From Dastarcus helophoroides (taxonomy: Eukaryota > Arthropoda > Insecta > Coleoptera > Bothrideridae), in assembly GCA_028583605.1 (NCBI GenBank), contig CM053328.1:35889722-35953721 (forward strand): a DNA stretch of 64,000 bases, read 5' to 3'. The notes below the pieces were generated by a model. That model ran no database searches. It was given only the letters and a program-made list of their open reading frames with translations, and was not told the DNA's origin. How positions within the stretch are numbered: position 1 is the first letter of the stretch; each line of letters starts with the position of its first letter. Shown piece by piece: positions 44,725 to 55,739 of this stretch. Both the position numbers and the translations under genes were made by a program.

Positions 44725-46950
44725 CAGGGTGTTACAAAAGTCCGGGCCGCTACTTCAGGAGCATATTCTACACATTAAAATATGAAAAATGTTGAAATAC
44801 ATTTTTTTCTTTAAATTGCCTCCTAACGGAGATATGACCATTTAAAGATGGCGCCCCTAAAGTGGTTTTTTTACTACAAAAAGTTAACGGTTAGTAGCAA
44901 AGTCATGAAATTGGGCAAGCAGTTAAAGAATTGGATTAGGCATATTCTCATGTAACATATTTTTTAAATAAGCAGTAGCGTGGTGTGTAGGGGGTTGCCC
45001 TCGATTATTTTTTGCCGTAACTTTTTTGTATTGCAATATTTCGACGCAAAAGTGCCATAATCGTAAAAAGCAACATTTTTTATACAAAAAAGGTACTCTT
45101 TCTCAAAGTCGCTAAAAGTAACCGTTTCCGAGAAAAAGGCGTTTAAATAATCCTATCCCGTCTTCGAAATTCTAACTAATTTGTATAAGAAAAAATAAGT
45201 TGGTCATGCAAACTGATCGTAAAGAAAACAATTGTACTTGACAATATCTGCCAGAGATTGACGTTGTGTCACTGATAAAATTTGGTCGTAAGCTGTAAAC
45301 TTTAGCAGTTTTTGTTGTCAATAGTAAGTGTAGTAGTTTTTTATTATTTTGATAAAATGGACTATTCAAATCAAGATGGCCGATATGCATTTAATGTACG
45401 GGCTTGCAAATTGTAATCGTGCTGAAGCAAGACGGCTTTATGCTGAACGTTTTCCTAATAGACACCTACCAGAAGAAAAATTGTTCCAGAAAATTCATGC
45501 TCGTTTATGTGAAACAGGAAATTTTGTTTTCAAAGGCGAACGTGTTGGAAGGCCAAACGCAGAAGTTGCTAATTTAGAGGAGCGTGTGCTTCAGCGAGTT
45601 GAAGAAGATCCATGTGTCAGCACTAGACAACCTGCTTTAGCCGAAGGAGTAAATCACGTAACTATCTGGCGAATTTTGAAATCTTACCAATTTTACCCCT
45701 ATCATTTTCAAAGAGTGCAAGGGTTACTTGCTGCTGATTATCCTCCAAGAATAGAATTGTGCAACTGGCTATTGCATAAGATCGCTGAAAATGAGAACTT
45801 TCCATCGCTCATATTATTTACGGACGAAGCGGGTTTTACCAGAAACGGGATACTTAACTTTCACAACATGCATCAGTGGCAAGTTGAAAATCCCAATGCA
45901 GTTATTCAGTCGAGACATCAGCAACATTTTTCACTTAACATTTGGGGAGGAATAATAGGGGACTCTATAATTGGACCGTTTTTTTTACCTCATAGGTTAA
46001 CAGGAGCATCATATAGACATTTTTTGCAAACAGAGTTACCCGTGTTACTTGAAAATGTTCCACTCATAACAAGACAGCGAATGTGGATAATGCACGATGG
46101 GGCACCTGCCCATTTTAGTGCAGTGGCTAGGGAATTTTTGAATAACAACTATCATCAACGATGGATAGGTCGAGGAGGTCCGATACCATGACCAGCTAGG
46201 TCTCCTGACCTCAACCCACTCGATTTCTACTTATGGGGACATCTAAAGCAGATCGTCTACTCCACACCAGTTGAGAATATCAATGATCTTCGCGAACGAA
46301 TTGAAAATGGGTTCAACCAGATTCACAAGTCACCAGGCATTTGCGAAAGAGTAAGGAGTTCCCTTAGAAAACGAGCCGAGCAATGTATTGCTGCAGGGGG
46401 CAGTAATTTCGAACACTTGCTTTGATTTTTTTTTTTCTTAATTTTGTACTATTTTTATATCAATGCAGTTAGTAGTGGATAAATTAGAAAATTGCAAAAC
46501 GAATTCTAATAAATGCAACAATTTTGTTTAAACGCTTTTTTCTCGGAAACGGTTACTTTTAGCGACTTTGAGAAAGAGTACCTTTTTTTGTATAAAAAAT
46601 GTTGCTTTTTACGATTATGGCACTTTTGTGTCGAAATATTGCAATACAAAAAAGTTACGGCAAAAAATAATCGCGGGCAACCCCCTACACACCACGCTAC
46701 TGCTTATTTAAAAAATATGTTACATGAGAATATGCCTAATCCAATTCTTTAACTGCTTGCCCAATTTCATGACTTTGCTACTAACCGTTAACTTTTTGTA
46801 GTAAAAAAACCACTTTAGGGGCGCCATTTTTAAATGGTCATATCTCCGTTAGGAGGCAATTTAAAGAAAAAAATGTATTTCAACATTTTTCATATTTTAA
46901 TGTGTAGAATATGCTCCTGAAGTAGCGGCCCGGACTTTTGTAACACCCTG
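44725..46950 (+). mobile_element. Full-length IS630/mariner-type transposon, 2.2 kb
   Basis: The ends CAGGGTGTTACAAAAGTCCG and CGGACTTTTGTAACACCCTG are flanked by TA. The inverted repeats are about 425 bases long (44725-45150 and 46527-46950) and almost identical. One transposase gene lies between them. The near identity of the repeats and a single visible coding defect indicate a young insertion. It sits between the divergent genes G2 and G4. Confidence 0.9.
45349..46425 (+). pseudogene. DDE transposase with one premature stop
   Basis: The frame is open for 280 codons, interrupted by TGA at 46189-46191, then open again in the same frame to TGA at 46423-46425. Catalytic regions are ILFTDEAGFTRNGI (first Asp), WIMHDGAPAHFS (second Asp) and SPDLNPLDFYLWGHLK (third Asp), so it belongs to the DDD branch of the IS630/Tc1/mariner superfamily, with 36 residues between the last two. 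The N-terminal part, RRLYAERFPNRHLPEEKLF, is a helix-turn-helix DNA-binding segment. The stop replaces a codon that is Trp in relatives of this family (GPIP-W-PARSPDL) and comes before the third Asp. The true start may be the ATG at 45357 in another frame, followed by a small deletion. Confidence 0.85.
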
Positions 46951-46956
46951 TATATC

Positions 46957-47225
46957 TAAATGGTACCTTAATATTTTCGTTCCTTAATATTTATGTGTTT
47001 AAATTTTTTTATAAATATAAAGAAATCGTGCAGTCACACATTTGAATTAAAATATAAATATTAGTGGCAAAGTTCTTATCTTTTATATATCCAAAAGGTA
47101 CCTCAATATTTTCGTTCCTTAATATTTATGTTTACTGTGTTTAAATTTTTTATAAATATGAAGAAATCGTGGTCACACATTTGAATTAAAATATAAATAT
47201 TGGTGGCAAAGTTCTTATCTTTTAG
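46957..47225. repeat. Two ~133-bp direct repeats
   Basis: The blocks 46957-47090 and 47091-47225 share GGTACC, ATTTTCGTTCCTTAATATTTATG and GGCAAAGTTCTTATCTTTTA in order, differing by a few bases. Confidence 0.75.
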
Positions 47226-47622
47226 AAAATTTTTTGCTCCTTAAGAATATATTTTTAAAATATTACCATACTTGCAACAGCTTTTGTGGTATTTGCGAGA
47301 ATTAAAGATTTTTTTTATTAAATAACGATTTTTCTAAGCACCACGAGGGTTTTTTTAAGTTTCTAGAAGGTTTTTTCCAAAAATTTCTAGATGCCATTCC
47401 GAATCGAATGGGGTTTCAACCATAATACTCAAAGAAAGCTAACTGGAATTCATAAAGTGTACTCCTTGACTCTGCTAAATAATAATGATAAGTAGTTCCA
47501 GTATTCCCAGATAATAAATTTGTAAAAACAATCACTCAAAGATAAACGATTTTTATTAATATTTTAAGAATTTTATTTCTGATTTTATTGCATCTAAAAT
47601 TTAAGTATGCATTATTGGGAAA
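47226..47622 (+). promoter_or_regulatory. 5' flank of gene G4 with an initiator-like CAGTATTCCC
   Basis: No gene within. The CAGTATTCCC at 47499-47508 is the same motif found at the presumed start sites of G1 and G2, here 115 bases before the ATG. An AAATAATA run about 25 bases upstream could serve as a TATA-like element. Confidence 0.35.
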
Positions 47623-47713
47623 ATGTTTTCTACTGCAAACGTGCTGATATTGTTAATGTTTTTGGCTGGTGCTTTTGTGCAAATTTCAATGGTTCCAGTC
47701 GATAATTTTAAAG
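47623..47713 (+). CDS. Signal-peptide exon 1 (gene G4)
   Basis: ATG opens 30 codons plus one base, ending at G|GTGCAA. The peptide starts MFSTANVLILLMFLAGAFVQ, a strong signal peptide, followed by ISMVPVDNFK. The donor is weaker than the GTAAGT of G1 and G2 but keeps the family's phase 1. The matching exon is 51479-51582, 3.8 kb downstream; the intron between is filled by a 180-bp tandem repeat. Joined, they give a 64-residue secreted peptide. Supporting points are phase, order, and conserved cysteine spacing; no transcript was checked. Confidence 0.7.
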
Positions 47714-48114
47714 GTGCAATTTTTCCTTACTGTGTTTTTCTACTTTGAATTATAAATGAATTATCTAAGACTTAAAAAATATGTGAGCCAAGTCTTAAAT
47801 ATGAAACAAAATAGCCCCCAAGAAAATCAAATAGAACAAATTACCAAAAGTTAACGATTTGTTGTTTGAGTAATATTGCATTTCAAATTAAAAAATATAC
47901 GTTGGTGTTGAGTGTGTTGAATTGGACACAAATATTGGATTTTTTTACTCAAACTTTACCAAAATATTTTAAAACAAATTGTTGATAATAATAATAATTT
48001 GGCTATGAGAAAAACTGATTAAAATTCTTTGTAGGATCCTTGAACATCCAATTAATCTCCTAAGACCAAATTTACTGAAAATTATGTAACTATTAAAATA
48101 ACATTTAAATGTCA

Positions 48115-51070
48115 AATGTTTGACTTTCAATAAACACGAAATTTAGTGAAAATATTTTTTTTGTACTAAAATCATGTGGATTTCGATTTTTGATTTAATT
48201 TAAGAAATTGCTGATGTTCAAGTACATGTAAAAATTTTGAGGAAGACCTTTTTTTAAATAGTATCAAAGTTTTTTTTTTCAAATTTCGAGATATTTCGAA
48301 ATTTTGGCTTCCATTAAACACGAAAGTTCAGAGAAACTATTTTTTTTTGTACTTAAATCTGTATATTTCGATTTTTGGCTTTAATTTAAAGAAATTGCGA
48401 TGTTTAGGTAAAGTAAAAATTTGAAGAAAAGCCTTTTTTTAAATCACATCAAAGTTTTTTTTATCAAATTTCGAGATAATTTCGAAATTTTGGCTTTTAT
48501 TAAACACGAAATTTAGAGAAAACATTTTTTTAAACTTAAATATGCTGGTTTCAATTTTTGGCTTTAAATTAAGAAATTGCGATGTTTAAGTAAAGTAAAA
48601 ATTTGGAGAAAGACTTTTTTTAAACACATCAAAATTGTTTCTTAAAATTTCGAGATAATTTCGAAATTTTCACTCTCATTAAACACGAAATTCAGAGAAA
48701 ATATTTTTTTTATACTTAAATCTGCATATTTTGATATTTGGCTTTAATTTAAGAAATTGCAATTTTTAAATAAAGTAAAAATTTGGAAAAAGACATTTTT
48801 TTAAACACATTAAAGCTTTTTCTTCAAATTTCGAGATAATTTCGAAATTTTGACTTTCATTAAACGCAAACTTTACACAAAATATATTTTAATACTTTAA
48901 TGTGCAGATTTCAATTTTTGGCTTTAATTTAAGGGATTATAAAGTTTAAATAAAGTAAACATTAAGAGATAGACTTTTTTTAAACACATCAAAGTTTTTT
49001 CATCAAATTTCAAAATAATTTCGAAATTTTGTCTTTCATAACACACGGAATTTGGAGAAAATATTTTTTTTTATACTTTAATGTGCAGATTTCGATTTTT
49101 GGTTTTAATTTAAGAAATTTTGACGTTTAAGTACAGTAAAAATTTGAAGGAAGACTTTCTATTAAACACATCAAAGTTTTTTCTTCAAATTTCGAGATAA
49201 TTTCGAAATTTTGACTTTCATTAAACACGAAATGTAGAGAAAATATTTTTTATACTTAAATCAGCAGATTTCGATTTTTGACTTTACTTTGAGAAATTGC
49301 GATGTTTAAGCAAAGTAAACATTTGGAGGAAGACTTTATTTTAAACACATCAACGTTTTTTCTTCAAATTTTCAAAGTTTTGACTTACATTTAACACAAA
49401 ATTTAAAGAAAATATTTTTTTATACTTTAATGTGCAGATTTCAAGTTTTGACTTCAATTTAAGGGATTATAAAGTTTAAGTAAAGTAAAAATTTGGAAAA
49501 AGATTTTTTTTAAACGCATCATAGTTTTTTCTTCAAATTTCGAGATAATCGAGAAATTTTGACTTTCATTAAACATGGAATTTAAAGAAAATATTATTTT
49601 TGCATTTCAATGTGCAGATTTCGATGTTTGGTTTTAATTTAAGAAATTGCGACGTTTAAGTACAGTAAAAATGTGAAAAAAGACTTTTTATTAAACACAT
49701 CAAAGTTTTTTCTCCAAATTTCGAAATTTTGACTTTTATTAAACACGAAAATTAGAGAAAATATGTTTTTATACTTAAATCCTCAGATTTCGATTTTTGG
49801 CTTTAATTTAATAAATTGCGATGTTTAAGTAAAGTAAAAATGTAAAGGAAGGCTTTTTATTCGACACATCAAAGTTTTTTCTCCAAATTTCGAAATAATT
49901 TCGAAATTTTGACTTTCGGTAAACACGAAATTTGAAGAAACAATTTTTTTATATTTTAATGTGCTAAATTTCAATTTTTGGCTTTAATTTAGGAAATTTT
50001 GACGTTTAATTACAGTAAAAATTTGAAGGAAAACTTTTTATTAAACAGATCAAAGTTTTTTCTTGAAAATTCCAGATAATTTCAAAATTTTGACTTTCAT
50101 TAAACACCAAATTCAGAGAAAATATTTTTTTACACTTAAATCAAGGGATTTCTATTTTTGATCCTAATTTAAGAAATTGCGATGTTTAAGTAAAGTAAAC
50201 ATTTGGAGGAAGTCTTTTCTTAAAACACATCAAAGTTTTTTTAATCAAATTTCGAGATAATTTCTAAATTTTGACTTTCATTAATCACTAAATTTAGAGA
50301 ATTTTTTTTATATACTTAAATCTGCAGATTTCGATTTTCGACTTTAATTTACAAAACTGCCGATGTTTAAGTAAAGTAAAAATTTGGAGAAAGGCTCTTT
50401 TTTAAACATATCAAAGTTGTTTTGGTTTTCATTAAAAACGAAATTTAGGGACAATATTTTTTTTATACTTAAATCTGCAGATTTCGATTTTTGGCCTTAA
50501 TTTAAGAAATTGCGATGTTTAAGTAAAGTAAAAATTTGGAGGAAGTCTTTTTTTAAACGACATTAAAGTTTTTTTTATCAAATTTTGAGATAATTTCGAA
50601 ATTTTGACTTTCATTAAACATGAAATTTAGAAACAATATTTTTTTATACCTAAATCCGCAGATTTCGATTTTTGGTTTTAGTTTCTAATTTAAGTGAAAT
50701 AAAAATTTAAAGAAAGCCTTTATTTAAACACATCAAAGTTTTTTCTTCCAATTTTGAGATAATTTCGAAATTTTGACTTTCATTAAACACGAAATTTGGG
50801 GAAAATATTTTTTCATACTTAAATCTGCAGTTCTTCATGGTAGACCCTTATTGACCGGAAATATTATGTTTTTTTCAATTTATTTAACATTTCTTGTCAA
50901 CAAACCATGAAAATTTAAATATTTCCAAACTGGGCCGAAGAAATGTTAAATAAATTGAAAAAAAACAAAAAACTTAAATCTGCAGATTTCGATTTTTGAC
51001 TTTAATTTAAGTAATTCCAAAGTTTAAGTAAAGTAAAAATTCGGAGAAAGAGTGTTTTTTAAACACGTCG
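48115..51070 (+). repeat. Satellite-like tandem array, about 16 monomers of ~180 bp
   Basis: A GACTTTCATTAAACACGAAA landmark recurs near 48122, 48307, 48490, 48670, 48850, 49030, 49211, 49381, 49560, 49731, 49910, 50090, 50270, 50423, 50606 and 50777, with the common spacing 170-185. Other fixed parts are GCAGATTTCGATTTTTGGCT and ATTGCGATGTTTAAGTAAAG. Monomers diverge by roughly 10-20%. One monomer is broken by a single arm of the foldback MITE at 50830-50965. The array lies wholly in the inferred G4 intron. Confidence 0.9.
50830..50965. mobile_element. Single arm of the 34.5-kb foldback MITE
   Basis: TCTTCATGGTAGACCCTTAT, then ATTTAACATTTC and AAATATTTCCAAACTGGGCC match the arms at 34458-34925. 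It interrupts the satellite-like array, so it inserted after the array formed. Confidence 0.75.
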
Positions 51071-51478
51071 AAGTTTTGTCTTCAAATTTCAAGACAATTT
51101 CGGATTCACATCAATTCAATATCGATTCAAACTCAAAAATATTGTTGTTGACATGCTACATTTTTTGTTTGTTATTTTTTCTGACCTAATCATTTCAACT
51201 TGACTTTAAAATCTCTTAAGGATAAAATATCAACTTTAAGATCCAAATTTTCGATTTTATAACAGAGATATTAGGAAAGTAACATTCTAAATAACACGGG
51301 TTCTTAAAAATAATTTTTGGAATCTTACAATTTGCACTTTTTTCTCGATATATTGATTTAACAAATCGAGTCATAATTTCAAATTAAAAAATTAAAATTT
51401 TAAGTTTTAAGTTTTTATTTACTATTACTAATAGTTAATAACTTACTATTACGGTGACTAGTATGTACAATTTTTCAG

Positions 51479-51582
51479 AACAAAAAGGCCAGTTTACAAC
51501 ATCAGAAGATAGATGTATTATCTGCAGACATTATACCAGAGGAACGACATCGTGTAAATATAGAATGGATTGTGGATTTTGA
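51479..51582 (+). CDS. Cysteine-rich exon 2 with four cysteines (gene G4)
   Basis: After TTTTTCAG the exon starts in phase 1 and encodes 34 residues and TGA. Its four cysteines align with cysteines 2, 3, 5 and 6 of G2: C-x2-C, then nine residues to the next C (same as C3-C5 in G2), then C-x5-C. The position of cysteine 4 is His (CRHY) and cysteine 1 is absent. In pacifastins C1 pairs with C4, so one whole disulfide has been removed while the C2-C6 and C3-C5 bonds remain possible. It is rich in Thr and Arg. This looks like a diverged paralogue whose function may have changed; degeneration is the alternative, but the frame and splice sites are intact. Confidence 0.7.
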
Positions 51583-51599
51583 GACTTGATTTTTGTATA

Positions 51600-52125
51600 T
51601 TTCTTATAAAAAGAATCATTTAATATTAAACGCAATTCTTCATGTTTCCTTTTGTCCGTTGTCTTTGTATAAACCTGTTGGTCGCTCTACTCCAGTTTTC
51701 TTGCTTTGCCCTGTCACAAGGGATCATACATTTTATTTAAGGACAGTAGCCAACACGTACAATGAGAGAAACCAAGCAACCTCCGAAGAGTGAATGAGTA
51801 ATAAATTTTAATAAACCAACCTCTTTTTTCATTTCATCTACCGCGAGTGTAATGTTCCTTCGAAAAAGCAAAAACAACGTTTAATAAACAATACAATCCT
51901 CGAATAGTGATAGCAAGGCCAGATTTCTGGCCCAACGTTCGGAAAATTCTTTACATAAGTCGACCTTACTACCCGATTTAAAATAAAAACAATCAACCCA
52001 CATCCTCAACATTTTGGTCCTTCGAGCCGGATCGAACCCAATCACAAAATTTTGGTCCTTCGAGCCGGATCGAGTCCAGCCACAACACCTTTTTAGAAGT
52101 TGGTACCATCTTACGCAAGCATTCC
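51600..52125 (+). mobile_element. Possible LTR-retrotransposon fragment (BEL/Pao-like)
   Basis: TTTTGGTCCTTCGAGCCGGA occurs twice, 38 bases apart, at 52012 and 52050. A motif of this kind lies just inside the 5' LTR of insect BEL/Pao elements. The preceding 400 bases, with AATAAA-like and TGTTGGTCGCTC parts, could be LTR sequence. No gag or pol is attached; a non-LTR element follows directly. Confidence 0.35.
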
Positions 52126-52128
52126 TTA

Positions 52129-52680
52129 ATGATTTATCCAAACGCTGAGGTTGTCTTTTTCGGCGATTTCAACGTACATAAGATCCCCAGGTTAAGGTTT
52201 TCTTTCCGAACTGGCGACGTGGGAAGGGTGGCAGAGGCTTTCGCCATCACTTGTGAACTATCACAATTGTTTGAGGAACCTTCAAGAATTCCTGATGTAG
52301 ATACCCATCAAACTAATCTACTCGACTTTTTTGTTACAAATTCTCCAAATTCGTATAAAATCTCTGTGACCTCACCGCTTGGAAATTCGAATAACAAGTT
52401 TATAGCAGCCTTCCTCTCACTTCATATACCACCTCGTTCCCAGACGCAGTCTCGTAGGGTTTGGCACTTTAACTCTGCAAACTGGGAAGAATTAAGAGAC
52501 TTCTTTGCATCTTTCCCATGGCAGGAAGTCTGCTTTAACTCAGACAACCCTGCCTTAGTCGCCAAATCCATCACGGAAACTATCCTGGTTGGTATGGAAT
52601 GCTTATTTCCCCCCTCCCAAAAAAATAAATCGCCATGGATACCTTCTAAAACAGGACTTGCCCTACTTCCCAACCCAGTT
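52129..52680 (+). pseudogene. Endonuclease C-terminal part and linker of the jockey/CR1-like ORF2
   Basis: Begins in the endonuclease: VVFFGDFNVHKIPR carries the GDFN motif of AP-endonuclease-type domains. It continues through TNLLDFFVTNSP to HFNSANWEELRDFFASFPWQ. It stops where an unrelated 90-base piece (52680-52770) intervenes; the linker then restarts in a second copy. Confidence 0.75.
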
Positions 52681-52767
52681 ATAGCTCAGATAACTTCATA
52701 ATTAAGCACATAATTTGTAGTATACAGAATGATAATTTGGAACCAATTATTGAATAACTTTTGTATT

Positions 52768-54960
52768 CTGCAAACTGGGAAGAATTAAGAAACTTCTTTG
52801 CATCTTTCCCATGGTAGGAAGTCTGCTTTAACTGAGACAACTCTTCCTTAGTCGCCGAATCCTTTAAGGAAACTATCCTGATTGATATGGAATACTCAAT
52901 TCTCCACTCCCAAAAGAAGCCTGCCTCCAGTAAATCTTGATTCAGTAAAAAAAGTGCTCGGGCTGTGTCCTGCAAAAAACGCGCATATCGTCGTTGGCGA
53001 CATAATCCCTCAGTCGAGACTCGGACCATATTTGTAGATGCACGAAATTCTTGTAAACAGGTTATTGACGAGGCAAAAGGTGATTTCGAGCGTAAAATGC
53101 ACCAGAGGCTTATCAACTGTCCGAACGGTTCCAGGTCCTTTTGGGGATTTGCAAAATCCATTGAAAAGAATTTTACACTTTCGAAGTTTCCACCTTTACT
53201 CGATGAAAATAGCAATATTGCTACTACCTCCAAGGAAAAGGTTGACATATTAGCCTTAATGTTTGCTCAAAATTCCAATCTTGATTCTCGAAACGCAGAA
53301 CCTTCTATTTTTCCTAAGGTTGGCACATTGATGCGGCTGAAGTTGTTTTCAGACAACGCACAATCAGGAAGATTCTCTTTGAGCTGGCGACACCTCGAAA
53401 GCTTCTGGCTTTGATGGTATTCCCGCTATTGTTTTTAAGAGGTGCGCCCCAGAGATGACTCCTGTCCGAAGCAAATTGTTCACACTCTCTTACAACAAAG
53501 GTGTGTTCCCTAACATCTGGAAATCTGCTAGAGTGCAGCCTGTCCCTAAAAAGGGAAAGGGGAATCTGGCTAACAACTATCGCCCTATATCTTTGTTACC
53601 TGTTATATCTAAAGTGATGGAAAAGGTTATCAACTTCGAGATTCTCAAATATCTGGAGGAAAATAGAATCATCTCCGACAGACAATACGGTTGTAGACAA
53701 CAACGTTCCACTGGTGATCTACTGGCATATGTTACTCATATCTATACCTCAGCTCTGGAAAAACATGGTGAGGCTAGGATTGTGGCATTGGATATCTCAA
53801 AGGCTTTCGACAGAGTCTGGCACCGATCTCTTCTCGCCAAATTAACATCTTATGGTCTTCTACCTGGACTCTGTCACTTGATATCCAATTTTCACGCTGA
53901 CAAATCTCCTCAGATCGTCGTCCGAGACATTTGCGATTAGCGCAGGGGTGCCTCAGGGGTCTTTTCTGTCTCCTACTCTATTTCTTTTACACATAAATGA
54001 TCTCTTAGCTTCAACTTCCAATCCTATATACATATAGCTATGCAGATGATAGTAATCTTGTGTCATCTTTTTTCTCCGACAAAGCATTATCTATCGCTGC
54101 TTCAGATCAATTAAGGGGACAGCAGATACAGACGATTAATCGGGATCTCGAGATTATTCTGGAATGGGGTAATTAATTTGGTCGACTTAATTAATTTGGT
54201 CGACTTCAACGCTTCAAAAACTCAGGCCGCGGTTTTCCCTAAGAAAACATCAAAAGATAATGCAACAAATATACTAATGGACAGTAAAATCCTTCCGATG
54301 GAATCTAATCTATCTATCCTAGGAGTGAATGCGAGCACTAACTTCTCTTGGGACGATCATGTGCGTGTTATTGCCAAATCCCCCTCTCAGAAGCTAGGGT
54401 TTCTTTTTAGAGCTAAAAAGTAGTTCACATTTCATCAGCTATTAACACTATACAAAGCTCAAATTAGGCTAACACTAGCTAATACTGTTCTTATGTTTGG
54501 AGACCAACCCCAAAGCACACTTTAGCTCTTTTGGACTCATTTGACAGAAGAGCGATTCGCCCGATTGATGACGAGAGTCTCATCGATTATCTCGAAACAC
54601 TAGAGCACAGGCGTATGGTTGGTGACTTGTCTCTTTTCTACAAGTAATGCTCGCAGGAACTAAAAGGATTGATCCCCCCAAGGGCAAGATTCTTGAGGCG
54701 TACTAGACACTCGGAGACAGCAAATTCCTGTGCGGTCCAGCTTGACACAATGAGGACTTCTGTCTACGAAGACTCTTTATTCTTTAGAACTTCCAAGTTA
54801 TGGAACTTGTTACCGAAAGAAATTTTCCCCAAAAATTAAAACCTATCCTTGTTTAAGAAGGCGTTTCATCACCATCTATCTTTGTTTCCGCATCCTACTC
54901 TCAGTGTTTTGAAAGCATTATGGGGTTACCCTTTGCGAGTGGATTAAATTAAAAAAAAAC
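52768..54960 (+). mobile_element. Second jockey/CR1-like element copy, broken
   Basis: It restarts at the linker (TTCTGCAAACTGGGAAGAAT), repeats the end of the previous fragment, and runs to the 3' end AAATTAAAAAAAAAC at about 54958. It aligns with 39840-42045 throughout, with many shared words. Stops and small indels occur, for example at 53415-53455 and in the RT near 53940-54040. Confidence 0.8.
53455..54420 (+). pseudogene. Reverse transcriptase domain of the second copy
   Basis: Better preserved than the first copy: NNYRPISLLPVISKVMEKVI, QYGCRQQRSTGDLLAYVTHI and ARIVALDISKAFDRVWHRSL (motif A intact) are in one frame. The segment before motif B lost about 21 bases (RDICD directly follows QIVV) and a stop replaces the next codon; the YADD-coding bases remain near 54040. 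It is inactive. Confidence 0.8.
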
Positions 54961-54964
54961 TGTT

Positions 54965-55590
54965 TTAAATCATCCTTTAGTGTGTTAAAGGATATGGGTA
55001 TGGGTATGATGGTAATATTCAACTAATTCTAGGGGGCTAATTCACTCTCCATCTAGCTGCCCTCATGAATACCAAAATTAAAGTTGAATCTTTAAAATTT
55101 AAATTAGAAATTGCAAAAAAATCTATTGACGTTTAACGCGGAATTTTGACTGGAAATTAGATATTTAAAAAAACAAGCAATTTCGAATTTAAAACAGAAC
55201 TTGTGACACGCTTCCTAAAATTTAGAGGTTTGGAAATTTAGAATTTTAGTTGAAACTCTCATATTAAAGTCGAGTCACCGAAATATTTCAAGTAATTTAG
55301 ATATTTATTGGGTCGTCAACAATTAGACGTGCCCGCAACTGCATCCATGATTGTACTGTCATGAGCCTCCGTTATGAGAATCTAAACGCTAATAAAATAT
55401 TGTCTTTTCAGGCCTAAATGAGCATTGGCCGCACTTTATACAGCCGCACTTTCACAGACAATGCATAACCTAGTCCAGAAGTTTCTTAGTTTTTTAAGCG
55501 TAAGTGTAGACGTTTTCTCAATGTAAATAAATAAAGCTTATGTTATAAAATAAAACTTGACTGCATTAAAAGTAATTTATTTAAGCGAAT
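54965..55590. other. AT-rich DNA and probable 3' flank of G3
   Basis: No gene. The last 60 bases are the shared 3' UTR of the cysteine exon family, with a minus-strand AATAAA near 55580. Confidence 0.5.
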
Positions 55591-55733
55591 CTATTCGATT
55601 TTTGCCGAAGGACATGCTGGTGGACCTGGTATACATTTTTGCAGCATCTTAAACAAACAATAACAAAGAGTACACTTATCTTCGCTGATTATTGGGCCCT
55701 CGTCAATTTCTTTACATCGAGCTATATGGGTTG
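55591..55733 (-). CDS. Pacifastin-like cysteine-rich exon 2 (gene G3)
   Basis: After ATTTCAG (acceptor 55736-55734) it starts in phase 1 and encodes 46 residues and TAG. Cysteines are spaced C-x13-CTLCYC-x7-C-x6-C, so C2-C5 keep the family spacing but the last loop is IPGPPA, two residues longer than in G1 and G2. The tail PSAKIE extends beyond the last cysteine. The 3' UTR matches those of G1 and G2. The upstream intron end (AATAATAATAATAATG, then CTAATTGAGG) aligns with that of G1. The signal exon should lie upstream on the minus strand; none was found before 64000, so it may be outside the window. A protease-inhibitor role is inferred only from the fold pattern. Confidence 0.75.
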
Positions 55734-55739
55734 CTGAAA

